From an uncultured Bacteroidales bacterium (lineage in GTDB: Bacteria; Bacteroidota; Bacteroidia; Bacteroidales; Paludibacteraceae): a DNA stretch of 48,925 bases. The notes under the pieces are model-generated. The model was not told the origin of the DNA. It saw only the letters and a program-made list of their open reading frames with translations, and made no database searches. Position 1 is the first letter of the stretch; each line of letters opens with the position of its first letter. A program made the translations under genes and the position numbers. Positions 25,947-34,818 of the stretch are shown here, in pieces. The stretch lies in the NCBI GenBank assembly GCA_903901975.1, contig CAIUTB010000025.1, positions 1 to 48,925 of the forward strand, read 5' to 3'.

Positions 25947-28900
25947 ATGAGTAAAATTAAACACAATTCAAAAAAACACAATTTCATTAGTTTGGGAATA
26001 TGTCTATTAATGGCAGTCAGTTTTTCCATTAATATTTCCGCACAAACTGTTGTTACATTATCAAGCGAAACCAACTGGACATGCCCAACAGGTGTTAACA
26101 CCATTCAAATTGAATGTTGGGGAGCCGGTGGCGGTGGCGGTGGTGCTACAACAAGTGCTGGTAGAGCCGGAGGCGGAGGTGCAGGGGGCGCTTACGTTAA
26201 AAACACATCCGTTTCAGTAACTCCGGGAACCACTTATTCTATTTCCATAGGTGCTGGTGGTATAGCCGGAACAAGTTCATCTACCACATGTAACGGTTCG
26301 GTTGGTGGCAATACGACTGCTACAATTGGTTCAGTTTCAATTACTGCAGTAGGTGGTGCAGGTGGCACTGGTGGTGCAAGTGCAACAGCAGGAATTGGGA
26401 CTGGTGCTCAGGGAACATCAACCGGAAATGTTGGTTTTTCAGACTCTTTTAATTATACAGGTGGCAATGGTGCAAACGGTATTTTAAGTACCAGAACCGG
26501 TGGTGGTGGCGGTGCTGCAGGTAGTAATGGTGCAGGTGGTAATGCCAGTGCTACTGATGTTACTGGTGGAATAGCCGGAACAGGAGGTGGCAATGGTGCT
26601 AATGGTGTAGCCGCTACTGCCGTAGGAATAACCGGAAGTGTTCCCGGTGGTGGTGGAAGTGGTGGTTTCGGAAGCGCAAAAGCCGGTGGTGCCGGTGGAG
26701 CGGGTCGAATTGTAATTACTTACAGCACAGGTCCTGCTTTACCTAAATGGACAGCCGGATGGCCAAAAATTGAAATGACTTCATATACTTCACTTACTGC
26801 AAAAGCAAATATCAATGTTGCCGGAAACGTATATTTTGTTATATTACCTAGTGGTGCAACTGCTCCTACTTCATTTCAGGTAAAAGCCGGACAGGATGCA
26901 AGCGGTGTGAATATGGCTAAAAAAGGGACAATTACATGTACACAAGCCTCAACCGAATTTACTATGGATATAATGGGCTTAAGCGAAAGTACAACTTACG
27001 ATGTGTATTTTGTTGCAGAAGATAATAATCCAACCATACAATTAATGCCCGCATTAGTGACAATTACTTTTGGTAGCAGTATGAAAACTGATCAAACCAT
27101 AACCTTCTCAGCAATCTCAAATAAAGCTGTTGGCGATGCCGACTTTAGTCCATCAGCATCAGCAAGTTCCGATCTTGGAATAAGTTATTCCAGTTCAAAT
27201 ACTGCTGTTGCAACAATAGTTAACGGGAATATTCATATTGTTGGTGCAGGTACAACTACTATTACAGCTTCACAAGCAGGGGATGCAAGCTTTAATCCGG
27301 CAATAAGTGTAATCCAGACATTGATAGTAACAACGGTTACGAAATTGAATCAAACAATCACATTTCCTGCTATAACAGCTAAAGGTGTTAGTGACGTAGA
27401 CTTTGATGCCCTTGCAACAGCATCATCGGGTTTAGTAGTCACATTGCTTAGTTCAAATACTGCTGTGGCTACGATTATAAGTGGAAAAATTCATATTACA
27501 GGAGCAGGTAAAACGACAATAACAGCTTCTCAGTCAGGCGACGGTACTTATAATGCTGCAAACGATGTAGGTCAGTTGTTGACTGTTGTTGGGTCAAAAC
27601 AAAACCAAATAATAACTTTCCCTGCATTAGTAAATGCAAATGTAGGAGATGCCGATTTCAGTCCGGGTGCAACAACAAATGCTGTTTATGTTGCTCCTGT
27701 AGATCCTAACTTGTTCCTTAATATATCACGCTTCTCTGCTGTTACAGTAAGTTCAGGAATAAAATTTGCAACTGTTAGCAATTATAAAGGTGTAGTTCAG
27801 GATTTAAGTTGTGATATATATCAACCAACGGGTGATGTTTCGACTGATAGACCTTGTATTATATGGATGCACGGTGGAGGTTTCAGAACCGGATCAGTGA
27901 GAACACAAGGATATATTGTAACTTATTCAACTGCATTTGCAAAAAGAGGTTATGTATGTATTTCTATTGATTATAGATTAAGAGCAGCCGGCGACATGCC
28001 GACTCAGGCAGACGAATTCCCGGCATTGCAAGATGGTTCACGCGATGCTAATACAGCTTTAGATTGGGTAAGAGCAAATGCAGCAACGTATAAAATTAAT
28101 CCAAATTACCTGTTCTTTGCCGGAGGCTCGGCTGGTGGACGAATTGCCGGTACTGCAGCCGAATTTGATGGACCTGATCCTACAGCCACTACGGCTCCTG
28201 AAACTGCCTACAAAACCAAAGCATGGGACAAAACAGGACTGATTGCTACGGGAATTTTATGGGGAGGTCAGGAAGTAGAAATGAGAGCATGGTGTTATCC
28301 ATATCTGGCAGTGAATCCGATTCCTGCTGTACTTGTACATGGCGATGCTGACACTACGATTCCTGTTCAGAACAGTATTGACCTTGCTGCTGCCATGACT
28401 GCTGCTGGCGTAACAAACGAATTACATATAATTCCCGGAGCAGCTCACACTCCAACAGGTAGTTCTACCGACCCTTCAATTCAGAAATGGATGGGTGATT
28501 TTTTTGTAAATGAGTGGAAAAAAACGCTTCCTTCAGGTACATATCCAATTAGCTATACAAGTTCGAATCTAAATGTAGCTACAATCGTTAATGGTAAAAT
28601 TCATATCATAGGGAATGGAACAACGACCATTACAGCTACTCAAGTTGGTGATGTAACATATAATGTAGCCCAACAAAGCCAAACGCTTACAGTTGGTGGT
28701 ACAGGAGTTACAGCTTTAGCCAATAATGAACGGAATGTTTCTATCTTTAGTGTCGTATCAGCAATGCAACCCATTCAACTGGGTCTTTCCGGCTACACTG
28801 AAAAAGAAGTAATTGTAAGTATCTCCTCAATACAGGGTCAGCAATTGTTCTCTCGCACTTACCCTGTAGAACCAATAATACAACTAAATCCGACAAAATT

Positions 28901-28976
28901 ACTGGCAGGAGGAACCTATTTGATTAATGTTAGATCCGGAGCATCTAATATAACCAAAAAGCTGATTGTAAAATAA
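25947..28976 (+). CDS. Glycine-rich T9SS-sorted esterase with a domain-in-domain layout
   Basis: A predicted surface esterase of 1009 residues. In order: a signal peptide (about 1-32), a glycine-rich domain (about 45-260) homologous to that of 516-3248, a fibronectin-like segment (about 270-375), and Ig-like repeats starting at about 381 and 467, each with a T(I/L)TF opening, a SSNTAVATI core and a TTTITASQxGD end. A third repeat starts at about 552 but is interrupted after SPGATTNA by an alpha/beta-hydrolase (about 580-862), and resumes with ISYTSSNLNVATI. The hydrolase has MHGGGF, the elbow GGSAGG (Ser728), HGDADTTIP (Asp802) and GAAHTP (His834). A T9SS sorting domain ends the protein (about 935-1009). 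It probably removes acyl groups from glycans at the cell surface; the substrate is unknown. Confidence 0.85.
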   Translation: MSKIKHNSKKHNFISLGICLLMAVSFSINISAQTVVTLSSETNWTCPTGVNTIQIECWGAGGGGGGATTSAGRAGGGGAGGAYVKNTSVSVTPGTTYSISIGAGGIAGTSSSTTCNGSVGGNTTATIGSVSITAVGGAGGTGGASATAGIGTGAQGTSTGNVGFSDSFNYTGGNGANGILSTRTGGGGGAAGSNGAGGNASATDVTGGIAGTGGGNGANGVAATAVGITGSVPGGGGSGGFGSAKAGGAGGAGRIVITYSTGPALPKWTAGWPKIEMTSYTSLTAKANINVAGNVYFVILPSGATAPTSFQVKAGQDASGVNMAKKGTITCTQASTEFTMDIMGLSESTTYDVYFVAEDNNPTIQLMPALVTITFGSSMKTDQTITFSAISNKAVGDADFSPSASASSDLGISYSSSNTAVATIVNGNIHIVGAGTTTITASQAGDASFNPAISVIQTLIVTTVTKLNQTITFPAITAKGVSDVDFDALATASSGLVVTLLSSNTAVATIISGKIHITGAGKTTITASQSGDGTYNAANDVGQLLTVVGSKQNQIITFPALVNANVGDADFSPGATTNAVYVAPVDPNLFLNISRFSAVTVSSGIKFATVSNYKGVVQDLSCDIYQPTGDVSTDRPCIIWMHGGGFRTGSVRTQGYIVTYSTAFAKRGYVCISIDYRLRAAGDMPTQADEFPALQDGSRDANTALDWVRANAATYKINPNYLFFAGGSAGGRIAGTAAEFDGPDPTATTAPETAYKTKAWDKTGLIATGILWGGQEVEMRAWCYPYLAVNPIPAVLVHGDADTTIPVQNSIDLAAAMTAAGVTNELHIIPGAAHTPTGSSTDPSIQKWMGDFFVNEWKKTLPSGTYPISYTSSNLNVATIVNGKIHIIGNGTTTITATQVGDVTYNVAQQSQTLTVGGTGVTALANNERNVSIFSVVSAMQPIQLGLSGYTEKEVIVSISSIQGQQLFSRTYPVEPIIQLNPTKLLAGGTYLINVRSGASNITKKLIVK

Positions 28977-28992
28977 ATTTGTTTTTTCTCTA

Positions 28993-29025
28993 AACGCCAC
29001 AGACTTTCATCTGTGGCGTTTTGTT
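28993..29025 (+). terminator. Terminator of the glycine-rich esterase gene
   Basis: A perfect 11-bp stem, AACGCCACAGA (28993-29003) with TCTGTGGCGTT (29010-29020), is followed by TTGTTTTT on the plus strand, 16 bases past the stop codon. Confidence 0.88.
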
Positions 29026-29054
29026 TTTATGCCAGTTCAAAATACTAAACAAAA

Positions 29055-29086
29055 ACCCCTCTCTCTAACGTGTTAGAAACAGGGGT
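29055..29086. repeat. Small nested palindrome
   Basis: ACCCCT (29055-29060) pairs with AGGGGT (29081-29086), and CTAAC with GTTAG inside. The composition resembles the C/T-rich MITE-like element at 18609 and could be a remnant. There is no T-run in either direction. Confidence 0.35.
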
Positions 29087-29179
29087 GAGTTCTGAAAATT
29101 TAAAAGAACAGGAACGATTTCAACTCTGACCTAAAGGAATAATTATTAACAGATAATCATTTATTTGTCTAACCTATAT

Positions 29180-30250
29180 TTATTTTTTTAACTTCAACAG
29201 CCGCTCAATCTTTGCTTTAAAGCTGATATTTTCCATAAAGCCTGTAAAGTTTTCTGCTCCGGGGCCATAAGCAAAAATCGGAACAGGTATACCACTGTGA
29301 TTTTTAGTACTGAACAGTATTTTCATTTGATCAGTACCAACTTTCCCTTCAGTAATTGACATACCGCCGGTTTCATGGTCGGCTGTAATAATGACCAATG
29401 TATTGCCATCCTGCTTTGCAAAATCTAATGCTTTTCCTATTGTCTGGTCAAAATCAAGCATTTCCTTAATAACTTGAGTTGAATTATTGTTATGCCCACC
29501 CCAATCAATCTGTGAGCCTTCCACCATAAGGAAAAACCCTTTTTTATTATTACTCAGAATATTTAGGGCAGATTGAGTAGCATCGGGCAACATGCTAGCA
29601 CGTTCGGGCATTCCCGGATTTTGATCCTCGTACAACAAACCAGCCAATTTACCTGATTTTATAGCTTTTACATCGTCAAGTTTATAAACTATCTGATAAT
29701 TTTTAGCTTTCAGCTCTTTGGTCAGATTGCGGCTATCGGTTCTGTCTTCAAAATACTTACGACCACCGCCAATAAACACATCAATATCGGTTTTCAGGTA
29801 ATCTGAAGCTATTTCCTCATTCATTTCGCGGTTTACCTGATGCGCAATGTATGAAGCCGGTGTGGCGTGGGTCAGTGCACAGGAAACAACTATTCCTGTT
29901 GCTAATTTATTTTTGGAAGCTTCCTCCAGAATGGATTGAACGGCAATCGAATCGGGATTCATGCCAATCATGTGGTTTTTAGTTTTTACGCCACAAGCCA
30001 AGGCCGTTCCACCCGCACCCGAATCGGTCGTAAAATTGTCGGCTGAATAGGTTTTGGAAAATCCACTGTAGGTACAGCGTTCCAATTCCAGATGATTACG
30101 GTTAGCCATCATGCCGGAATATATCTGTGCAAGTCCCATACCATCACCAATTAGAAAAATGACGTTTTTAGGTGATTTCTGGGAGAATACTGATTGAGAG
30201 AATATTACTAAAAGCAACCAAGTAAGGATTGAATGGTTTTTTAAGTTCAT
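29180..30250 (-). CDS. phoA: Alkaline phosphatase
   Basis: An exported phosphomonoesterase of 356 residues. A signal peptide (about 1-23) precedes the metal-binding NVIFLIGDGMG, the nucleophile motif TTDSGAGGTA (Ser77), DVFIGGGRKYF, the metal-binding VEGSQIDWGGHNN and ITADHETGG. All metal and catalytic motifs are present. The chain is shorter than Escherichia coli PhoA and close to the compact forms common in Bacteroidota. It follows the MerR-type gene after a short tandem array. It releases inorganic phosphate from organic phosphate in the periplasm. The symbol is by family, not by proven orthology. Confidence 0.9.
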   Translation of the reverse strand: MNLKNHSILTWLLLVIFSQSVFSQKSPKNVIFLIGDGMGLAQIYSGMMANRNHLELERCTYSGFSKTYSADNFTTDSGAGGTALACGVKTKNHMIGMNPDSIAVQSILEEASKNKLATGIVVSCALTHATPASYIAHQVNREMNEEIASDYLKTDIDVFIGGGRKYFEDRTDSRNLTKELKAKNYQIVYKLDDVKAIKSGKLAGLLYEDQNPGMPERASMLPDATQSALNILSNNKKGFFLMVEGSQIDWGGHNNNSTQVIKEMLDFDQTIGKALDFAKQDGNTLVIITADHETGGMSITEGKVGTDQMKILFSTKNHSGIPVPIFAYGPGAENFTGFMENISFKAKIERLLKLKK

Positions 30251-30263
30251 AGGTCTTTATTGA

Positions 30264-30314
30264 ATTGATAATTGATAATTGGTAATTGGTAATTGATAAT
30301 TGATAATTGGTAAT
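30264..30314. repeat. Tandem heptamer array ATT-GRTA
   Basis: Seven consecutive 7-bp units, ATTGATA or ATTGGTA, plus two bases fill the gap between the MerR-type gene and the phosphatase gene. The array stops 4 bases short of the stop codon of the MerR-type gene. The unit is the complement of the TACCAAT motif behind parA at 33632. Confidence 0.9.
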
Positions 30315-30318
30315 AAAT

Positions 30319-30642
30319 TTATTCCGCCGATAATGCTTTAGCGATACCAAGCAGTTCCGTTTTCACTTTCTTCAACCGTTCAACGATTTCCTGTTGTTTG
30401 GCAATCTGGTCTTTATTCTGACCTAATCGACGTTTCGCTCCCGGCAAGGTCAGTTTCTGCTCGTTGATTAAATAAATAATCTGCTTAATAATCAGAATAT
30501 CTTCCGGGGTATAAAAACGAGTACCTTTTTCGTTGCGTCGGGGCTTCAACTCTTTAAATTCTTTTTCCCAGAAACGCAGGTTCGACTGGTTTACTTTGAA
30601 CATTTCAGCCACTTCGGAAATGGAGTAGAATAGTTTTTCCAT
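30319..30642 (-). CDS. MerR-family transcriptional regulator
   Basis: A 107-residue DNA-binding protein. The N-terminal two thirds is a MerR-type winged helix (FYSISEVAEMFKVNQSNLRFWEKEF, then GTRFYTPEDILIIKQI), followed by a helical dimerisation segment (about 75-107). There is no C-terminal effector domain and there are no metal-binding cysteines, so it belongs to the short MerR-like proteins common in Bacteroidota. The target is unknown. It is co-oriented with the par and mltD genes upstream. Confidence 0.88.
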   Translation of the reverse strand: MEKLFYSISEVAEMFKVNQSNLRFWEKEFKELKPRRNEKGTRFYTPEDILIIKQIIYLINEQKLTLPGAKRRLGQNKDQIAKQQEIVERLKKVKTELLGIAKALSAE

Positions 30643-30697
30643 AATAACTAATTAAACGAATTAAAACAAATTTCACGAATTATTTTTCAATTGCTAC

Positions 30698-30732
30698 CAA
30701 CTGTCAACTATCAACTGTCAACTGTCAACTAT
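30698..30732. repeat. Tandem heptamer array CAACTRT behind mltD
   Basis: Five 7-bp units (CAACTGT or CAACTAT) end exactly in the stop codon of the lytic transglycosylase gene: the last unit supplies the CTA that is read as TAG on the minus strand. Confidence 0.9.
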
Positions 30733-32012
30733 TTAATAATTTTCAAAATTTGTCCTTTACGAACTTTTGAGCTCTTTAATTTATTCCATGATTTCAGTTT
30801 CTTTAACGAGATTCCGTATTTTGCAGCAATAGAACTCAGTGTTTGCCCTGATTTTACTTTATAATAAATCACCTTACCCGAACCACCTGATAGCTTTCCC
30901 TCGGCAGCTTGTTCCACTTCTATCTCACTACGTCGGTTATTGATTAATTCATCCGCTTTATAGGCAGCAATCTCATCTAATTTCTGAATAAATAAATTAG
31001 CATAATGCAATGGTAGCGTTAATGCATAGGATTTTATATCACCCGGTATAATATCTTTTCGGTATTGAGCATTCAGCAGGCGGATTTCTTCAATCGGCAA
31101 ATTCAAAACCATGGCGATTTGTTCCAGATGTATTCGTCGGTTAACCATTACCGTATCAGTCAACACCGGCATATTGACTGTGGCTGCACATAAATTGTGG
31201 TCTGCAGCATATATCATGGAGTAATTGGCAGCAATAAAAACGGGAACATAGCCACGGGTTTCTTTGGGCAAATAAGGATAAATAGTCCAATAATCACGTT
31301 TACCACCCGCTCGACGCATGGCTTTACTGATATTTCCGGGTCCGCAATTGTATGAGGCAATAACCAGATTCCAATCACCGTAAATGGAGTATAAATCTTT
31401 TAAAAAATGAGCGGCAGCGTTGGTAGCTTTAACCGGCGATAAGCGTTCATCCACCAGACTGTTTATCTCGAGACCATACATTCGGCCGGTTCCAATCATT
31501 AACTGCCATAATCCTGCCGCCCCCATACGTGACACGATGGTGGTATTTAAAGCAGATTCGATTATGGATAAATATTTTAGTTCTAATGGCAGATTATTAA
31601 TACTCAGAACCTGTTCAAAAAGTGGAAAATAATAATTACTCATTCCCATCATATATTCCACCTGACGACGGTTACGAATGGTATACAAATCAATATAGGA
31701 GCGTACTGTCGAATTATATGGCATCTCCATCAGACAAGGCATTTTGGATAACCGTAGTTTTAGAATAGAATCCGATACAACTTTCACAACGCTTTCCGAT
31801 TTACAATTTGAAGGAGTCGCCCGCCGGATAATCCAAGATTGTAATAAATAATCAAGCGTATTATCAAATTCGGCTGGAACTGAGAGGGTAGAATCAGGTA
31901 TAATAATTTTAGTCTTAGTATCTGATTTCTCAATTTTCCGGGTTTGTGAAAATGAAAATAAAACGCTAAAAATCAACAAAACAGAACAACTTAGAATATG
32001 TTTAAGATTCAT
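30729..32012 (-). CDS. mltD: MltD-like membrane-bound lytic transglycosylase with LysM
   Basis: A 427-residue periplasmic murein hydrolase that cleaves the MurNAc-GlcNAc bond with 1,6-anhydro ring formation. A signal peptide (about 1-23) is followed by an SLT domain (about 130-270) with LKYLSIIESALN (catalytic Glu152), GAAGLWQLMIGTGRMYGL and the VIASYNCGPGNISKAM motif. A LysM peptidoglycan-binding domain ends it (about 380-427, YKVKSGQTLSSIAAKYGIS). It follows the DUF5683 gene after 33 bp, the usual neighbourhood of the par cluster in Bacteroidota. Its stop codon lies inside a tandem heptamer array. Confidence 0.9.
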   Translation of the reverse strand: MNLKHILSCSVLLIFSVLFSFSQTRKIEKSDTKTKIIIPDSTLSVPAEFDNTLDYLLQSWIIRRATPSNCKSESVVKVVSDSILKLRLSKMPCLMEMPYNSTVRSYIDLYTIRNRRQVEYMMGMSNYYFPLFEQVLSINNLPLELKYLSIIESALNTTIVSRMGAAGLWQLMIGTGRMYGLEINSLVDERLSPVKATNAAAHFLKDLYSIYGDWNLVIASYNCGPGNISKAMRRAGGKRDYWTIYPYLPKETRGYVPVFIAANYSMIYAADHNLCAATVNMPVLTDTVMVNRRIHLEQIAMVLNLPIEEIRLLNAQYRKDIIPGDIKSYALTLPLHYANLFIQKLDEIAAYKADELINNRRSEIEVEQAAEGKLSGGSGKVIYYKVKSGQTLSSIAAKYGISLKKLKSWNKLKSSKVRKGQILKIIK

Positions 32013-32045
32013 TTGCAGGTATTTCTTCCGGTTTTAGAATAAAAT

Positions 32046-32720
32046 CTACCTTAAACTAAGGCAGCATTGCAAACCAAGCGTATGGGTTGCAGCAATATCG
32101 TTTTTCAGTAAGGTCGGCTGAAAACGGATAGATAATTCTGGACTAATATCAAAATCATATAATTGAGCATCAACATAAGCATCAACAATCGTCAAAGCAT
32201 AATACGCCACCGTGGCAATGACACTCAAATCACGATAACGGCGATAATTATCCTGTTTTGACTTTAATATGGCTGTAAAAGCGGATGTTCCACCGTACGA
32301 ATCAACGGTTCTTCCGGTTGGGATAAGTTGCAGGTAACTGTTGTTAGCCGGGTCATTTGACAAAATATCTTTATAAGCCGTCAAATAAGTCTGATACATG
32401 GTTGAATTCCATGTAATTGCATAAGCACATCCTAAAAAACCACCATACACAATGGGTAATTTCCAATATTTTCGATTTAAAATCTGACCATACCCGGGAA
32501 TAATGGCTCCCATCCATACCACTTTGGCTGGATCTGGTTTAAATGTTTTTAATTTTGTAGAATCGATTATACGTGCTTCTATTTCCGACAATCTGGCTTT
32601 TACAATAAGTCTGGATGTTGAGTCTTTGTGCAATTTATTTTTGCTGGAATCTACCTGAGCCTGAACACTAAGTGAGATCAGGGCAAATAAAAGAGAAAAT
32701 ATTTTAGGATTTTTGAACAC
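32046..32720 (-). CDS. DUF5683 family envelope protein
   Basis: A 224-residue exported protein of unknown function. The N-terminal signal (about 1-22, ending VQAQ) supports the GTG start at 32720, 10 bases behind the parB stop. The family hallmark is AIIPGYGQILNRKYWKLPIVYGGFLG (seen at about 73-98; two short hydrophobic stretches), and a second hydrophobic helix lies near 165-185. The C-terminus ends in a beta-strand-like LGLQCCLSLR, possibly membrane-facing. It is regularly found between parB and a lytic transglycosylase gene in Bacteroidota, as here. Confidence 0.8.
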   Translation of the reverse strand: MFKNPKIFSLLFALISLSVQAQVDSSKNKLHKDSTSRLIVKARLSEIEARIIDSTKLKTFKPDPAKVVWMGAIIPGYGQILNRKYWKLPIVYGGFLGCAYAITWNSTMYQTYLTAYKDILSNDPANNSYLQLIPTGRTVDSYGGTSAFTAILKSKQDNYRRYRDLSVIATVAYYALTIVDAYVDAQLYDFDISPELSIRFQPTLLKNDIAATHTLGLQCCLSLR

Positions 32721-32730
32721 TCAACGGTTT

Positions 32731-33612
32731 TTAAATTTTGTCGAAAAGCTCCATGATCTTGGCCAACTCATCATCGTTAGCAAAAGGAATGGAAATTTTA
32801 CCCTTACCATCCGCATCACAGGCAAACTGAACATTTGTGCCGAAAACCAGACTCAACTGTTTTTGGATATCTTCAAATTCTGGTAACTTCTTAAGCGGAT
32901 TTACAAATTGAGTTTTAGATTTAAGTTCGAAACTTCCCGATTCTAAAAACAATCGAACCAATTCCTCAACTTTCCGTACAGACAATTCACTTTTCAGAAT
33001 CAACTCATATAAATGCAACTGAGCAGCCGGCTCGGGTAATCCTAAAATGGCACGTGCATGACCCATATCAATCTTTTTATCCTTAATTCCCATCTGAATT
33101 TCGGCAGGCAACCGAAGCAAACGCAAATAATTGGCAATGGTGGCACGTTTTTTTCCTACCCTGTCACTCAATCGTTCCTGAGTCAGTTTATATTCTTCCA
33201 TCAAACGATAAAAGGTAAGTGCTATTTCTATTGCATTGAGGTCTTCACGTTGAATATTTTCAATCAGTGCCATTTCCATAACCTGTTCATCGGCAGCTGT
33301 TTTCACATAAGCTGGTATGGATTTAAACCCAATCAATTTAGAAGCTCTGAACCGACGTTCACCTGCAATAATCAGGTAGGTGCCATCGTCATTTTTTCGC
33401 AGGGTTATAGGTGAAATGACCCCTAATTCCCGAATTGATGTGGCCAGCTCGGTTAATGATTCTTCATCAAAATGAGTGCGAGGCTGGTTCGGATTAGCGA
33501 AAATAAAATCCAGTTCAACTTCATTGATAGACGATGAGCCCCCGGTACTAATATGCTCTGTGTCAATCAGAGCACCTAATCCTCTTCCTAAACCTGTTAT
33601 ATGTTTTGCCAT
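32731..33612 (-). CDS. parB: Chromosome partitioning protein ParB
   Basis: A 293-residue ParB/Spo0J-type CTP-dependent DNA clamp that loads at parS and organises the origin region. It has the N-terminal GLGRGLGALI, the CTP-binding ParB/sulfiredoxin domain (about 30-120, NPNQPRTHF, GERRFRA), the central HTH (about 135-200, LTQERLSDRVGKKRATIANYLRLL, shown by position 156-179) and a C-terminal dimer domain. It lies 94 bp behind parA, separated by a TACCAAT repeat region. I found no consensus parS in the window. Confidence 0.94.
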   Translation of the reverse strand: MAKHITGLGRGLGALIDTEHISTGGSSSINEVELDFIFANPNQPRTHFDEESLTELATSIRELGVISPITLRKNDDGTYLIIAGERRFRASKLIGFKSIPAYVKTAADEQVMEMALIENIQREDLNAIEIALTFYRLMEEYKLTQERLSDRVGKKRATIANYLRLLRLPAEIQMGIKDKKIDMGHARAILGLPEPAAQLHLYELILKSELSVRKVEELVRLFLESGSFELKSKTQFVNPLKKLPEFEDIQKQLSLVFGTNVQFACDADGKGKISIPFANDDELAKIMELFDKI

Positions 33613-33631
33613 AAATTCAATCTTTCAATTT

Positions 33632-33706
33632 CCAATTACCAATTACCAATTTCAAATAAAACCAACTAATTGGTAATTGAAAATTAAATAATTGCTAATT
33701 AATCAA
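33632..33706. repeat. TACCAAT/ATTGGTA repeat region behind parA
   Basis: CCAATTACCAATTACCAATT (33632-33651) and, inverted, AATTGGTAATT (33668-33678), with further AATT-rich partial units reaching the parA stop codon at 33707. It uses the same heptamer as the array at 30264-30314 in opposite orientation. Confidence 0.75.
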
Positions 33707-34474
33707 TTACTTTTCATTTTTAGAGATAAGTTCTTTCGCCATTTCCATATAATTTATCGAGCCTTTGGAATCTGCATCGTAAAGCAGTACTGGTTTTCCA
33801 TGACTTGGTGCTTCACTTAACCGTACATTCCGGGTGATGACCGCTTCAAATACCATGCCTTGAAAATGTTTCTTCACTTCGGCATATACCTGATTTGCCA
33901 ACCGCAAGCGGTTATCGTACATAGTTAGTAAGAATCCTTCTATTTCGAGCGCAGTATTCAGCTTGCTTTTTATTATTTTAATGGTATTCAATAATTTACT
34001 GATTCCTTCGAGTGCAAAATACTCACACTGAACCGGGATGATAACCGAATCCGAAGCGGTCAATGCATTTACTGTTATGAGTCCTAATGAAGGGGAGCAA
34101 TCTATTATCAGATAATCATAAAGTGGTTTTAATGGCGTAAGAATGTTTTTCATCACCTTTTCTCGATCGTCCATATTCAGCATTTCTATTTCAGCCCCAA
34201 CGAGGTCAATATGCGAAGGTAAGACGAACAAATTTTCAACCTCGGTTGGATGAATAGCCTGTATTGGCGGCACATCGTCAATCAAACATTCATAAATAGT
34301 GAATTCCAGTGTACGAATGTCGATTCCCAATCCCGAGGAAGCATTTGCCTGAGGATCAGCATCAATCAATAGCACTTTTTTGCCTAAAGTAGCCAGTGAT
34401 GCAGCCAAATTTATAGCGGTTGTGGTTTTTCCAACACCACCTTTCTGGTTAGCTATCGAGATTATTTTGCCCAT
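33707..34474 (-). CDS. parA: Chromosome partitioning ATPase ParA (Soj)
   Basis: A 255-residue deviant-Walker ATPase that works with ParB in origin segregation. The deviant Walker A ANQKGGVGKTTTAINLA sits at residues 7-23, Walker A' VLLIDADPQANASSG near 34-48, and Walker B YLIIDCSPSLGL near 118-130. The length fits chromosomal Soj-type ParA without an N-terminal HTH. It is the first gene of the minus-strand par cluster (parA, parB, DUF5683, mltD), with a good TAnnTTTG box about 125 bases upstream. Confidence 0.95.
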   Translation of the reverse strand: MGKIISIANQKGGVGKTTTAINLAASLATLGKKVLLIDADPQANASSGLGIDIRTLEFTIYECLIDDVPPIQAIHPTEVENLFVLPSHIDLVGAEIEMLNMDDREKVMKNILTPLKPLYDYLIIDCSPSLGLITVNALTASDSVIIPVQCEYFALEGISKLLNTIKIIKSKLNTALEIEGFLLTMYDNRLRLANQVYAEVKKHFQGMVFEAVITRNVRLSEAPSHGKPVLLYDADSKGSINYMEMAKELISKNEK

Positions 34475-34598
34475 ATTTGAAATTAATTTTGAATCTGTTA
34501 CTTAAAAAACTTAATAATTCGCTTGTTTCAACTTTTCTAGCGTATATGTCTGAATGTCACAATATTTGCCAGAAACAAGAGATTTTTTTACTGATTGG

Positions 34599-34606
34599 CA
34601 AAGATA
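34599..34606 (-). promoter_or_regulatory. Candidate -7 box of the par operon (TATCTTTG)
   Basis: On the minus strand it reads TATCTTTGCC, a very good match to TAnnTTTG. The leader to the parA ATG would be about 120 bases. Confidence 0.55.
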
Positions 34607-34810
34607 ATAAAATTAATCCACGCATTCAACTAGCAAATAGTACGGCAAATAGAAATAAGTTTTTTTAAGCAACAAAAATAGATTGCCTAAACTTTTTGCT
34701 TTTAAACTGTAGTATTTCAGTAAAGTCAGTCTTAAAACCAGTATAATTTTTCTTTTTAAACCCCTTACCTTTTAGCTGAGTAATTATAACCTCAAAAACG
34801 TGAAAATGAT

Positions 34811-34818
34811 TATCTTTG
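34811..34818 (+). promoter_or_regulatory. Candidate -7 box of the CotH-like gene (TATCTTTG)
   Basis: TATCTTTGCA matches the Bacteroidota -7 consensus; the leader to the ATG at 34916 would be about 90 bases. No clear -33 TTTG. Confidence 0.55.

Noticed and set aside
30264-30314. The heptamer array as a CRISPR or plasmid iteron region
   Set aside because: Units are only 7 bp with no spacers, no replication initiator gene is near, and similar arrays sit behind unrelated genes.
34477-34668. A 63-codon plus-strand frame between parA and the CotH-like gene
   Set aside because: No recognisable domain, and it overlaps the likely parA promoter and leader.
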